Source of the DNA: Haloarcula pelagica
GTDB taxonomy: Archaea; Halobacteriota; Halobacteria; Halobacteriales; Haloarculaceae
Direction: 5' to 3'
DNA length: 64,000 nt
Assembly (NCBI RefSeq): GCF_030127105.1
Contig: NZ_CP126161.1
Span: forward strand, 3,162,001 to 3,226,000
Each line of letters starts with the position of its first letter. Within the stretch, counting starts at the first letter, position 1. The notes beneath the pieces are model-generated. The model was not told the origin of the DNA. It did not search any database and saw nothing but the letters and a program-made list of their open reading frames with translations. Positions 51,981-59,267 of this stretch are shown here, piece by piece. The position numbers and the translations under genes were made by a program.

Positions 51981-52889
51981 CTACGGCAGTTCCCGGTCGC
52001 GGTCTTCCGCCGAGTGTGCCCGCACCCACAGCTCCCCGATGCGTGAGAGCCGTGTCCGGTAGGACTTCCCTCGGTCTTCCTGCTCGATGTACCCCTTCCC
52101 GCCCGGGCCGAGCCGGTCGACGTTGTAGATGACCTTCGAGCGGAAGGAATCGGTGTACTCCTCGCCAAGGTCGCGGGCGAGTTCCTGGGCGAGTTCCGAA
52201 ACCGACTCGAACTCGCCGTGTTCGCCCAGCGTAAAGAGGATGACTTCCTCGAAGGGCTTGACGTTCGAGAAGGAGGCGACGGGCAGTTCGACGATGTGGG
52301 AGCCGTCGATCTCCTTCGCGCCGATGGTCGTCCCGCGCTCGTCGAACTCGTCGAGCAGGTCGACCGCGGTCCGGAGTCGCTCGTCGACGCGGTCGTCGAC
52401 ACCCTCGCCGGCCTGGAGGTCTTTCAGGAGGTCGACCTGCCGGCGCAGTTCCTCGGCCAGTTCCGTCTCCAGGTACTTCTCGGGGACCGTGTAGTAGGTG
52501 TGGATGCGGTCCCGGTCGCCCTCGCGTTCGACCATGATCGAGTGGGCCGCCGTCGCGAAGGCAAAGGAGACGGTGCGGGGCATCGCCGAGACGTTGACCC
52601 ACACCTCGCTACCCGAGTCAAGTTCAGCGTTGATGAGTTCGAACGCCTGCTCGAAGGCGTCGTCGTAGTCGTAGACATCGGCGATGACGAACCGCTCGGT
52701 CTCGGCGCCCAGGAGGTTCTCGTAGTCTTTCTCCAACTTCCTCGCGAGGTTGCGCGAGTACTCGACGTTGGCCTCGCTCCCGACCGCGCCCTCCAGGAGG
52801 ATGACCCGGTCCACGTCGAGTTGCTCGCGCACGAGCGGCGCGATGAGCCGGTCGTAATCGAAGCCGACCGGGACGATGTGGGTGTGCAT
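51981..52889 (-). CDS. HFX_2341-family transcriptional regulator (CARF-like sensor plus winged helix)
   Basis: 302 residues. The N-terminal ~150 residues are a Rossmann-like sensor: HIVPVGFDYDRLIAPLV, VDRVILLEGAVGSEANVEY, EVWVNVSAMPRTVSFAF. These resemble CARF and HFX_2341 domains that bind nucleotides. The C-terminal part is a winged helix (PFEEVILFTLGEHGEFESVSEL, VIYNVDRLGPGGKGYIEQED). No CRISPR array or effector nuclease is near. A strong TATA (TTTATATC, minus strand 52913-52920) lies 27 bp before ATG 52889. Ends 170 bp upstream of valS on the same strand. Confidence 0.78.
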   Translation of the reverse strand: MHTHIVPVGFDYDRLIAPLVREQLDVDRVILLEGAVGSEANVEYSRNLARKLEKDYENLLGAETERFVIADVYDYDDAFEQAFELINAELDSGSEVWVNVSAMPRTVSFAFATAAHSIMVEREGDRDRIHTYYTVPEKYLETELAEELRRQVDLLKDLQAGEGVDDRVDERLRTAVDLLDEFDERGTTIGAKEIDGSHIVELPVASFSNVKPFEEVILFTLGEHGEFESVSELAQELARDLGEEYTDSFRSKVIYNVDRLGPGGKGYIEQEDRGKSYRTRLSRIGELWVRAHSAEDRDRELP

Positions 52890-52910
52890 ATCCGATACGT
52901 GGTGGCGGCG

Positions 52911-52920
52911 GCGATATAAA
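52911..52920 (-). promoter_or_regulatory. TATA box for leaderless HFX_2341-like regulator gene
   Basis: Minus-strand TTTATATCGC centred ~27 bp before ATG 52889; an unusually good haloarchaeal TATA. Confidence 0.65.
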
Positions 52921-53146
52921 GTGCCAGTCTCGGGACGGGTGTGCCGGGGGTCGGTTCCGCTCTGTCGCGCTGGATGCCGAGCCGGTCGCTGTGGCCCGGG
53001 AGCGCGAGCCGTCACCGTCGGGACGTGTCCGTAACTGGTTCAGATCTGTACGTAAATCCCCGCCAATCGTTGATAATCGGTAGCGAACACGCGAATTTTG
53101 TCAACCATGGGATACTGTTTTGACCCTGCCGCGTGAGTTCGTACAT

Positions 53147-53593
53147 ATGAGCGACGACTCTGACTCGCGTGACGAAGCAAGAGGGGACGCCTCCCCCTCC
53201 CCCGACGAGCAACTATCACCGGACGTGCTGGAGGTCGAAACCGTGTACGAGGCGCTGGGCCACCCCCGCCGCCGCTATCTGTGTTACACGCTGCTCGAAG
53301 ACACCGAGTGGACGCTGACCGAACTGGCGACGAAGATCGCCGCCTGGGAGAACGACGTTCCCGAACACGCCGTGACGAACGACCGACGGGAAGCGGTGTA
53401 CGTCTCGCTGTATCACGCCCACGTCCCGAAGTTGGTCGACGAGGGTGTGATCGCGTTCGACGAGACCACCGAGACGATCACGGTCGCCGAACACGCCGAA
53501 CAGGTCCTGGCCGCGCTCGAAGGAATGGGGGCCAGTCTCGACGCAAGTCAGGAGACACACGCCCGGGAGGAGATCGATGAACGAACGGAATGA
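53147..53593 (+). CDS. DUF7344-type winged-helix regulator
   Basis: 148 residues. Acidic N-terminal ~30 residues, then the common haloarchaeal HTH: EALGHPRRRYLCYTLLEDTE, WTLTELATKIAAWENDVPEH, VYVSLYHAHVPKLVDEGVIAFD. Expected to bind DNA or to partner a HalOD1 protein. TTTTGAC ~27 bp upstream is a TATA candidate. Its last 17 bases overlap the HalOD1 gene, so the two are made together. Confidence 0.8.
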   Translation: MSDDSDSRDEARGDASPSPDEQLSPDVLEVETVYEALGHPRRRYLCYTLLEDTEWTLTELATKIAAWENDVPEHAVTNDRREAVYVSLYHAHVPKLVDEGVIAFDETTETITVAEHAEQVLAALEGMGASLDASQETHAREEIDERTE

Positions 53594-53939
53594 GGACGGA
53601 GACGGGGTTGTTGACACCCCCGCGACCGAGCCCGAGACACGCTGGTCGCAGGTCGCACAGCGCTGTTACCGGCCCGGCGGAAACCGAGAACTCACGACGA
53701 CGATCGTGTTCGCGATCGCGGCGGCGAGCGATGTTTCCCCGGAGGAGGTGAAGTCACCGCCGCTGTACGAGTCCGTCGACGTGCCGGCGATCGAAGCCGC
53801 CTTTTTCGGCTCGGACAGCTCCGGGGAGTCCCGGGACGGGACCGGAGCCGTCACGTTTCGGTACGCCGAGTACCGCATCGAAGTCCGAAGCGACGGCTGG
53901 GTGTTCGTGTCCGAACCGGCCGAACCGGAGCCGTCGTAG
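53577..53939 (+). CDS. HalOD1 output-domain protein
   Basis: 120 residues. Halobacterial output domain 1, a haloarchaeal signalling module: ELTTTIVFAIAAASDVSPEEVKSPPLYESVD, then a short FRYAEYRIEVRSDGWVFV end. No enzymatic motif. The start lies inside the DUF7344 gene and is marked by a GGAGG Shine-Dalgarno (53566-53570), six bases before ATG 53577. The pairing suggests that the two proteins form a small signalling module. Confidence 0.82.
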   Translation: MNERNEDGDGVVDTPATEPETRWSQVAQRCYRPGGNRELTTTIVFAIAAASDVSPEEVKSPPLYESVDVPAIEAAFFGSDSSGESRDGTGAVTFRYAEYRIEVRSDGWVFVSEPAEPEPS

Positions 53940-54071
53940 CGTTCGACGACGGTCGGGTCGGTGGTCAGGGTACACCGGGAAACGGCGGCACCGTACTGCA
54001 GGGAAGCAGCCGGTCCCAGAAGTACGGTTTTTCGATCGGGTGGGGCGGTCCCCGCCGTCAGTCCAGCCGGT

Positions 54072-54479
54072 TCACAGACAGTCGTCGTGGACGGTCTCGC
54101 CGTCGGCGTTGGGGCGGCGGCGCTGGCCCGCGACGATCGGTTCGCCACACGCGACACAGGTGAGCGAGCCGGGGGCTGGCTCGGCGTGGTCGTCGGCCGA
54201 GTCGTCTGCCACCACGGACACGTCCGAACTGTCGGTGTCGAGGTCCGTCTCGGTATCCGCGTCCGTGTCGAAGTCGGTCTTGTCCGTCTCGTGGAGCGGT
54301 TCGACGGCGGGGCCGCTGTCGCCGGCCGCGGAGACGCCGAGGGCAACGGCGCCGACGCCGGTCAGGATGCCACGGAGTCGTTTTCCACCCCGCAACGAGC
54401 GGAGGGCGAGGATGCCAAGGCCGACGGCCAGCAGTACGCGGACGAGGCGACTTCGGTCGCCAGCGGTCTCAGTGTCCAT
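54072..54479 (-). CDS. Membrane protein with C-terminal zinc-finger
   Basis: 135 residues. N-terminal amphipathic/hydrophobic region (LVRVLLAVGLGILALRSLRG, LRGILTGVGAVALGVSAAG) like DUF2892, a long acidic linker (TDFDTDADTETDLDTDSS), then CVACGEPIVAGQRRR and ETVHDDC, a Cys2-His-Cys zinc ribbon. ATG 54479 is favoured because a TATA-like CACTAAAG lies ~26 bp upstream; ATG 54518 is an in-frame alternative adding 13 residues. Function unknown. Confidence 0.68.
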   Translation of the reverse strand: MDTETAGDRSRLVRVLLAVGLGILALRSLRGGKRLRGILTGVGAVALGVSAAGDSGPAVEPLHETDKTDFDTDADTETDLDTDSSDVSVVADDSADDHAEPAPGSLTCVACGEPIVAGQRRRPNADGETVHDDCL

Positions 54480-54549
54480 ACCGGAACCGGGAGCCCCACG
54501 CTCTTTAGTGTCACCCATCGGGGTCGAACAGCGACTTCGCCCGGGAGCG

Positions 54550-56058
54550 TCAGTCGGCGTCGACGCGGTAGGCGGTCGGGTTCTCCGCCGCGGCCGGCGC
54601 GGTCACGACCGAGACCCCGACCGTCAGGACCGTTCCCAGGAGAATCCCGACGATTCCCGGCGTCCAGCCGAGGTACGCGGTCGGCAGCGCCACCGTGAGC
54701 CCGACCAGCCCGGCGACCGTTTCGAGCACCGGTAGGACGTGCAGGACGTAGAACACCTGACTCCCGAGGATACCGGCGTACACGCCGCTTCTGGTCGTCC
54801 CGCGCCAGTACAGCGCCAGCGCGACGGGCATCGTCAGCTGTGCGAACCCGCTGAAGGCGGTGTCGCCGATCTGGACGAGCGTGCCCGGCGTGTAGAGGCT
54901 CGCGACGAACGACAGGGTCGCGAACCCGATCACGCCCACACGAGCGACCAGCGTCTCGCGGCCGTCGTCCGCTCCCGTAGACCGACCGGTCAGCGGCCGG
55001 TAGAGGTCCCGCGTGAGATACGACGACCCCGACAGCAGCATCGAGTCGCTGGAGGACATCATCGCGGCCATCGCGCCGGCGATGACCAGCGCCGCGAACC
55101 ACGTCGGCGTGTACTCGGCCAGCAGCGCCGGGATGACGTTGCCGCCCTGGGCGACCTCCACGCCCAGGCCCGCAGCCCACGCACCCAGCATGAACGCCGG
55201 GACGAACAGCAACAGGACGAGGACGGGCCACAGCGCGAACGTCCGCTTGAGGACGGTCTTCGAGCCCGCGGCGAAGAAGCGCTGATTGATCTGTGGGAAC
55301 ATCGTCACGCCGAAGGCGATACTGACCGCCGTCGAGACGATGTACTGCTGGGTGTAGAGGCCGCCGCCCAGCGCCAGGAACTCGGGGTTGGTCTCGGCGA
55401 GCAGCGCCGTCGCCTCGCCGGCCCCGCCGACCGACGAGAGCACCCAGGCCACGGCGACCCAGACCAGGGAGAGCATAAAGAGTCCCTGGAGCGTGTCGGT
55501 CCAGGCGACCCCGCGCATCCCCGAGACGGTGACGTAGAGGATCATGAAGAGGGTGATCCCGCCCGCGCCGACCCAGAACGGGACCGCGCCCTCGGTCAGG
55601 CCGACGATGGCCTGGCCGGCGCCTTTCTGCTGGAGCATCACGTAGGGGAACAGCCACACGAGGCTCACGCCGGCGACGACCATCCGCAGCGGTGTCGAGC
55701 CAAAGCGGTCGCCCAGCATCTCCCCCAGGGTGACGTAGCCGTGGCGCTTCCCGACGAGCCACTGCTTGTAGCCAAGCACGTACCACAGCACCGCGAAGAT
55801 GATGCCGTCCATCAGCCCCATCACGAGGATCCACTCGGGGCCGGCCGAGAACGCGAGGTTCGGACCGCCGAAGAAGGTAAACGCCGACAGCAGCGTCGCG
55901 AAGGTCGTAAAGAGGAGGACGACCGTGCCAAGCGTCCGGCTGGCGAGGTAGTAGTCCTCGGCGTTGCGGTCGGTCAGCCGGTAGGCGACGACACCGACCG
56001 CCAGCGCCACGACCATGTAGGCGCCGACGATGCCCAGTTGCAGCGTGGTCTCAGCCAT
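54550..56058 (-). CDS. Sodium:solute symporter (SSS family)
   Basis: 502 residues, about 13 membrane helices. SSS family (pantothenate, proline or acetate-type carriers). Core motifs: EDYYLASRTLGTVVLLFTTFATLLSAFTFFGGP, GDRFGSTPLRMVVAG, VAWTDTLQGLFMLSLVW and AAMMSSSDSMLLSGSSYLTRDLY (sodium-site serines). Substrate unknown. It overlaps the DUF3311 gene by eight bases; DUF3311 proteins accompany such symporters in many genomes. Confidence 0.9.
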   Translation of the reverse strand: MAETTLQLGIVGAYMVVALAVGVVAYRLTDRNAEDYYLASRTLGTVVLLFTTFATLLSAFTFFGGPNLAFSAGPEWILVMGLMDGIIFAVLWYVLGYKQWLVGKRHGYVTLGEMLGDRFGSTPLRMVVAGVSLVWLFPYVMLQQKGAGQAIVGLTEGAVPFWVGAGGITLFMILYVTVSGMRGVAWTDTLQGLFMLSLVWVAVAWVLSSVGGAGEATALLAETNPEFLALGGGLYTQQYIVSTAVSIAFGVTMFPQINQRFFAAGSKTVLKRTFALWPVLVLLLFVPAFMLGAWAAGLGVEVAQGGNVIPALLAEYTPTWFAALVIAGAMAAMMSSSDSMLLSGSSYLTRDLYRPLTGRSTGADDGRETLVARVGVIGFATLSFVASLYTPGTLVQIGDTAFSGFAQLTMPVALALYWRGTTRSGVYAGILGSQVFYVLHVLPVLETVAGLVGLTVALPTAYLGWTPGIVGILLGTVLTVGVSVVTAPAAAENPTAYRVDAD

Positions 56059-56269
56059 CGGCCGGCACCTCCTCGATGCCCAGTCCCCAGGCAGTGCGTG
56101 CGAAGACGGCGAAGACCAGGCTCGCCAGCCCCATCCAGCCGATGTGCCACCACAGCCACACCGGGAGGCCGGCGACAACCTGTGCGCTGTCCCAGAGGAA
56201 CCACGGGACGGCAAGCGCCATCAACACGAGCCCGACGACTGCCCACCCGGCGGTCCGCGTGTGTCTCAT
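56051..56269 (-). CDS. DUF3311 family small membrane protein
   Basis: 72 residues, two membrane helices (WAVVGLVLMALAVPWFLWD; VWLWWHIGWMGLASLVFAVF). DUF3311 partners of SSS symporters, probably an accessory subunit. ATG 56269; its last codons overlap the symporter start by eight bases, so expression is coupled. Confidence 0.85.
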   Translation of the reverse strand: MRHTRTAGWAVVGLVLMALAVPWFLWDSAQVVAGLPVWLWWHIGWMGLASLVFAVFARTAWGLGIEEVPADG

Positions 56270-56348
56270 GATTGTTGGACGGATCTAGTTAGTTCCGGTA
56301 CAAAGCAATTTCGTTCCTTCGGTCGACCAATCCGAAGAGAATTTGTCT

Positions 56349-56693
56349 TCAATACACGCGGGTGCCCGGCTCCACGTCCCGCTCCGTGGTCAGGTGAACG
56401 ACGCCGTCCTCACCGTCGACGCCGGTGACGAGACACTCGCTCTCGAAGCCGGCGATGGTCACCGGTCCGAGGTTCACGACGGCGATCACCTGCGCGCCCA
56501 GCAGGTCCTCGTGCTCGTACAGGTCGGTCAGCCCCGCCGCCGACTGTCGCTCCTCGTCGCCGAAGTCGACCGTCAGCTTGTACACGTCCTTCCGTGCGGC
56601 CGGGAAGTCCGCCACGTCGACCACCTCGCCGACGCGCATCTCAACGTCTTCGAGGAACTGCTCGGGATCGATCTGCGCCTCTGTGAGTCCCAT
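56349..56693 (-). CDS. CsaA-like tRNA-binding OB-fold protein
   Basis: 114 residues. OB-fold of the CsaA / MetRS C-terminal type: VEMRVGEVVDVADFPAARKD, YKLTVDFGDEERQSAAGL, LLGAQVIAVVNLGPVTIAGFESE, CLVTGVDGEDG. Such proteins bind the elbow of tRNA or act as chaperone-like factors; the precise role in archaea is unknown. ATG 56693 is divergent from the sugar isomerase (53-bp gap). Confidence 0.85.
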   Translation of the reverse strand: MGLTEAQIDPEQFLEDVEMRVGEVVDVADFPAARKDVYKLTVDFGDEERQSAAGLTDLYEHEDLLGAQVIAVVNLGPVTIAGFESECLVTGVDGEDGVVHLTTERDVEPGTRVY

Positions 56694-56713
56694 GGCCCGG
56701 ATTTTGTGGGGCC

Positions 56714-56721
56714 GGTTATAT
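56714..56721 (+). promoter_or_regulatory. TATA box for leaderless gene 56747
   Basis: GGTTATAT about 29 bp before ATG 56747. Confidence 0.6.
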
Positions 56722-56746
56722 CACGGTCGCGGTCCCAGGAAGCGAC

Positions 56747-57460
56747 ATGCACACCGCGATCCAGCTGTGGACGCTGCGCGATCACTCGGGGCCACAGGCC
56801 GAGACCTTCGAGCGTATCGCCGCGGCCGGCTACGACGGCGTCGAGTTCGCGGGCCTGTCGGACCCGGTCGAGACGGCTCGGAAGCTGGAGGCGGCGGGCC
56901 TGCTCGCCGCCGGCGCACACGTCGACGCCGAGGCGATCCGGGCCGACCCCGCCGGCGTCACCGACGACCTCGCGACGCTGGGTGTCCCCTACGTCGTGGT
57001 CCCGTACCTCGACGACGACCATTTCGCGGACGCGGCGGCGGTCGCCGAGACGGCGACGATGCTCGACGACCTGTCCGGCGCCGTCGAGAAGCCGCTCCTC
57101 TATCACAATCACACACACGAGTTCGTCCCGATCGGGACCGAGACAGCGTTCGATCGGCTGATCGAGGAGACGACAGTCGGTATCGAACTCGACATCGGAT
57201 GGGCACAGGCGGCGGGTCGTGACCCGGTTGCCCTCCTAGAAACACTGTCGGGCCGCGCCCCAGTCGTCCATCTGAAAGACGTGACCGCCGACGGGGAGCC
57301 CACCGGGCTGGGCGAGGGGGTCGTCGATCTCCAGGCGGTCGTCGACGCCGCGCGGGCGGCCGGGACGGAGTGGCTCGTCTTCGAACACGACGATCCGGCG
57401 GCACCGATCGAAGCGATGGCGGCGGCCGCCGACGTGCTCTCGACGCTCGCCGTCGAGTGA
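56747..57460 (+). CDS. Sugar phosphate isomerase/epimerase (AP endonuclease 2-like TIM barrel)
   Basis: 237 residues. Xylose-isomerase-like TIM barrel: AIQLWTLRDHSGPQAETFERI, GYDGVEFAGLSD, VPYVVVPYLDDDHF, LLYHNHTHEFVPIG (metal-binding His/Glu), VGIELDIGWAQAAG (Glu, Asp ligands), VVHLKDVTADGE and WLVFEHDDPAAP. All metal ligands are present, so it is probably an active ketose/inositol-type isomerase. Substrate unknown. Precedes dnaG on the same strand by 101 bp but dnaG has its own leader. Confidence 0.85.
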   Translation: MHTAIQLWTLRDHSGPQAETFERIAAAGYDGVEFAGLSDPVETARKLEAAGLLAAGAHVDAEAIRADPAGVTDDLATLGVPYVVVPYLDDDHFADAAAVAETATMLDDLSGAVEKPLLYHNHTHEFVPIGTETAFDRLIEETTVGIELDIGWAQAAGRDPVALLETLSGRAPVVHLKDVTADGEPTGLGEGVVDLQAVVDAARAAGTEWLVFEHDDPAAPIEAMAAAADVLSTLAVE

Positions 57461-57518
57461 GCGGTCGGGTGGACAGCTTATTTGAGTCCGCCCCGTCTAC
57501 GGAGCGATAGAACTCGCG

Positions 57519-57546
57519 GGCCGGCCCTGTCGAAAATGGGCCGGCC
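57519..57546. repeat. Strong stem-loop in dnaG leader
   Basis: GGCCGGCCC (57519-57527) and GGGCCGGCC (57538-57546) are exact reverse complements around a 10-base loop. The stem is all G:C and ends 15 bases before the dnaG ATG. A GGAG Shine-Dalgarno-like site (57551-57554) lies in the interval, so folding could hide or expose the ribosome site. A TATA-like CTTATTTG at 57477-57484 would start RNA upstream of the stem. Confidence 0.65.
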
Positions 57547-57561
57547 GCCCGGAGCACAACG

Positions 57562-58854
57562 ATGCAAGACACCGCAAAATATCTGATACACGCTGACATC
57601 ACCGCGGCCGGCGTCGTCGAGCGCAGCGACGTGGTCGGCGCGGTGTTCGGACAGACCGAGGGGTTGCTCGGCGACGACATGGACCTACGGGACCTCCAGG
57701 ACTCGAAGAAGGTCGGCCGGATCGATGTCGAGATCGCCGCGGAGGGCGGCCAGTCCCGCGGCGAAGTGACCGTCGCGAGCGGCCTGGACAAGGTCGAGAC
57801 GGCGATCCTCGCGGCGGCGCTGGAGACGATCGAGCAGGTCGGTCCCTGTGGCGCGGAGATCACCGTCACGAACATCGAAGACATCAGAAGCGCCAAGCGC
57901 CGGGAGGTCGTCGACCGGGCGACGGAACTCCTCGCCCAGTTCGAGGCCGACTCGGTGACGACCGAAGACATCGTCGAGACCGTCCGCCAGCGGGTCCGGG
58001 TCGAAGATGTCACGGAGTACGACGGGTTCCCCGCCGGGCCACGGGTGGCCGACTCCGACGCTATCGTCGTGGTCGAGGGGCGTGCCGACGTAGTCCAGCT
58101 GTTGAAATACGGCGTCAAGAACGCGATCGCCGTCGAAGGCACCGACGTTCCCGACACCGTCGCCGACCTGACCGCCGACCGGACTGTCACCGCGTTTCTG
58201 GACGGCGACCGGGGCGGCGACCTCATCCTGAAGGAACTCGGGCAGGTCGGCGAGATCGACTACGTCGCGCTGGCACCGCGCGGACAGTCGGTCGAAGATC
58301 TCTCGCGGGCCGACGCGATGACGGCCCTGCGGGACAAGATCCCGTACGAGGAGTTCGTGGACGGAGCGGACGGCGAGTCGAGCCAGGACTCGTCCGGGAC
58401 GGCCAGAGCGGACGGCCCGGTCGCCGTCGACCCTACACCGCCCGCCGAGGGCGACGAGCGTTCCGAGGAGGGCGGCGCGGTCGCCGTCACCGAGACCGTC
58501 GAGACGCCAGCGGCCGACGAGACGGGAGCGACACCGGACGCCGAGTCGACAGCGGTCCCGGAGACGCTCTCGGACCACGTCGCCGCCGTCATCGGGGCCG
58601 GGACCGGACAGGCTCGCCTCCTCGGCCCGGACGGTGCGGTCCTCGCGGACGGGGACGCCGACGACACCGTCTCGCTGGTCGCCGAGAGCGAGACGGTCCC
58701 CGAGACGGTCGTCCTCGACGGCCCGTGTTCACAGAAAGTACTCGACGTGGCCGCACAGCGGGGCGTCGACGTGGTCGTCGCCACCGAACACGGCGAGTAC
58801 GTCAAACAGCCCACGAGCGTCCACGTCCGGATCGAAGACGGCGATCAGAGCTGA
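57562..58854 (+). CDS. dnaG: Archaeal DnaG-like primase
   Basis: 430 residues. Bacterial-type primase homologue; in archaea DnaG is associated with the exosome and RNA degradation. N-terminal DTAKYLIHADITAAGVVER, then EVTVASGLDKVETAILAAA. TOPRIM motif at ~165-250: IVVVEGRADVVQLL (Glu) and TAFLDGDRGGDLIL (DxD). A long acidic, disordered stretch follows (~270-335), then a C-terminal conserved block (LGPDGAVLADG, VVLDGPCSQKVLDVAAQRG) and DGDQS end. Preceded by a stem-loop leader with a Shine-Dalgarno-like GGAG. Confidence 0.93.
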   Translation: MQDTAKYLIHADITAAGVVERSDVVGAVFGQTEGLLGDDMDLRDLQDSKKVGRIDVEIAAEGGQSRGEVTVASGLDKVETAILAAALETIEQVGPCGAEITVTNIEDIRSAKRREVVDRATELLAQFEADSVTTEDIVETVRQRVRVEDVTEYDGFPAGPRVADSDAIVVVEGRADVVQLLKYGVKNAIAVEGTDVPDTVADLTADRTVTAFLDGDRGGDLILKELGQVGEIDYVALAPRGQSVEDLSRADAMTALRDKIPYEEFVDGADGESSQDSSGTARADGPVAVDPTPPAEGDERSEEGGAVAVTETVETPAADETGATPDAESTAVPETLSDHVAAVIGAGTGQARLLGPDGAVLADGDADDTVSLVAESETVPETVVLDGPCSQKVLDVAAQRGVDVVVATEHGEYVKQPTSVHVRIEDGDQS

Positions 58855-59267
58855 CGCGTCAACAGGACGCCGTCGCCGTCGTCGTAGTGCTCCGGGAGCC
58901 GTCCCTCCTCGCTGAACCCGAGTTTGTCGTAGAACCCCCGGACCCGCTCGTCGTCGGCGCGGGCGGTGAGCCGGACGGTCTCGAAGCCCGCCGCTCGGAG
59001 CCGTTCGAACAGCGTCGAGAGCAACTGCGTCCCGATCCCCCGGCCCTGTTCGGCGGGCGCGACGGCCAGTTCCGCCAAGTACGCGATTGGGTGGTCCGGA
59101 ACCACGAGTGCGTACCCGACCGGCCCGCCGTCGTCGTAGACGAGCAGTTCCGGCGGCCCGTCGACGGCGACCGACAGCAGGTCCGGCCAGGGGTGATCCA
59201 GCGCGGCCGCCTGGATCGCCCGCAACCGGGCGCGGTCGGCCGGGCGACCCTCGCGGATCGGCGTCAT
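58845..59267 (-). CDS. GNAT-family N-acetyltransferase (RimI-like)
   Basis: 140 residues. LAELAVAPAEQGRGIGTQLLS is the acetyl-CoA motif (QGRGIG), followed by RLTARADDERVRGFYDKLGF, as in RimI/Ard1-like N-terminal acetyltransferases. Convergent with dnaG, overlapping its 3' end by ten bases. Translation is coupled to the upstream DUF92 gene (four-base overlap, 59264-59267). Confidence 0.85.
   Translation of the reverse strand: MTPIREGRPADRARLRAIQAAALDHPWPDLLSVAVDGPPELLVYDDGGPVGYALVVPDHPIAYLAELAVAPAEQGRGIGTQLLSTLFERLRAAGFETVRLTARADDERVRGFYDKLGFSEEGRLPEHYDDGDGVLLTRQL

Noticed and set aside
54739-56271. 510-codon plus-strand frame opposite the symporter
   Set aside because: Composition dominated by Arg/Asp/Gln/His with no motif; antisense shadow of the SSS gene.
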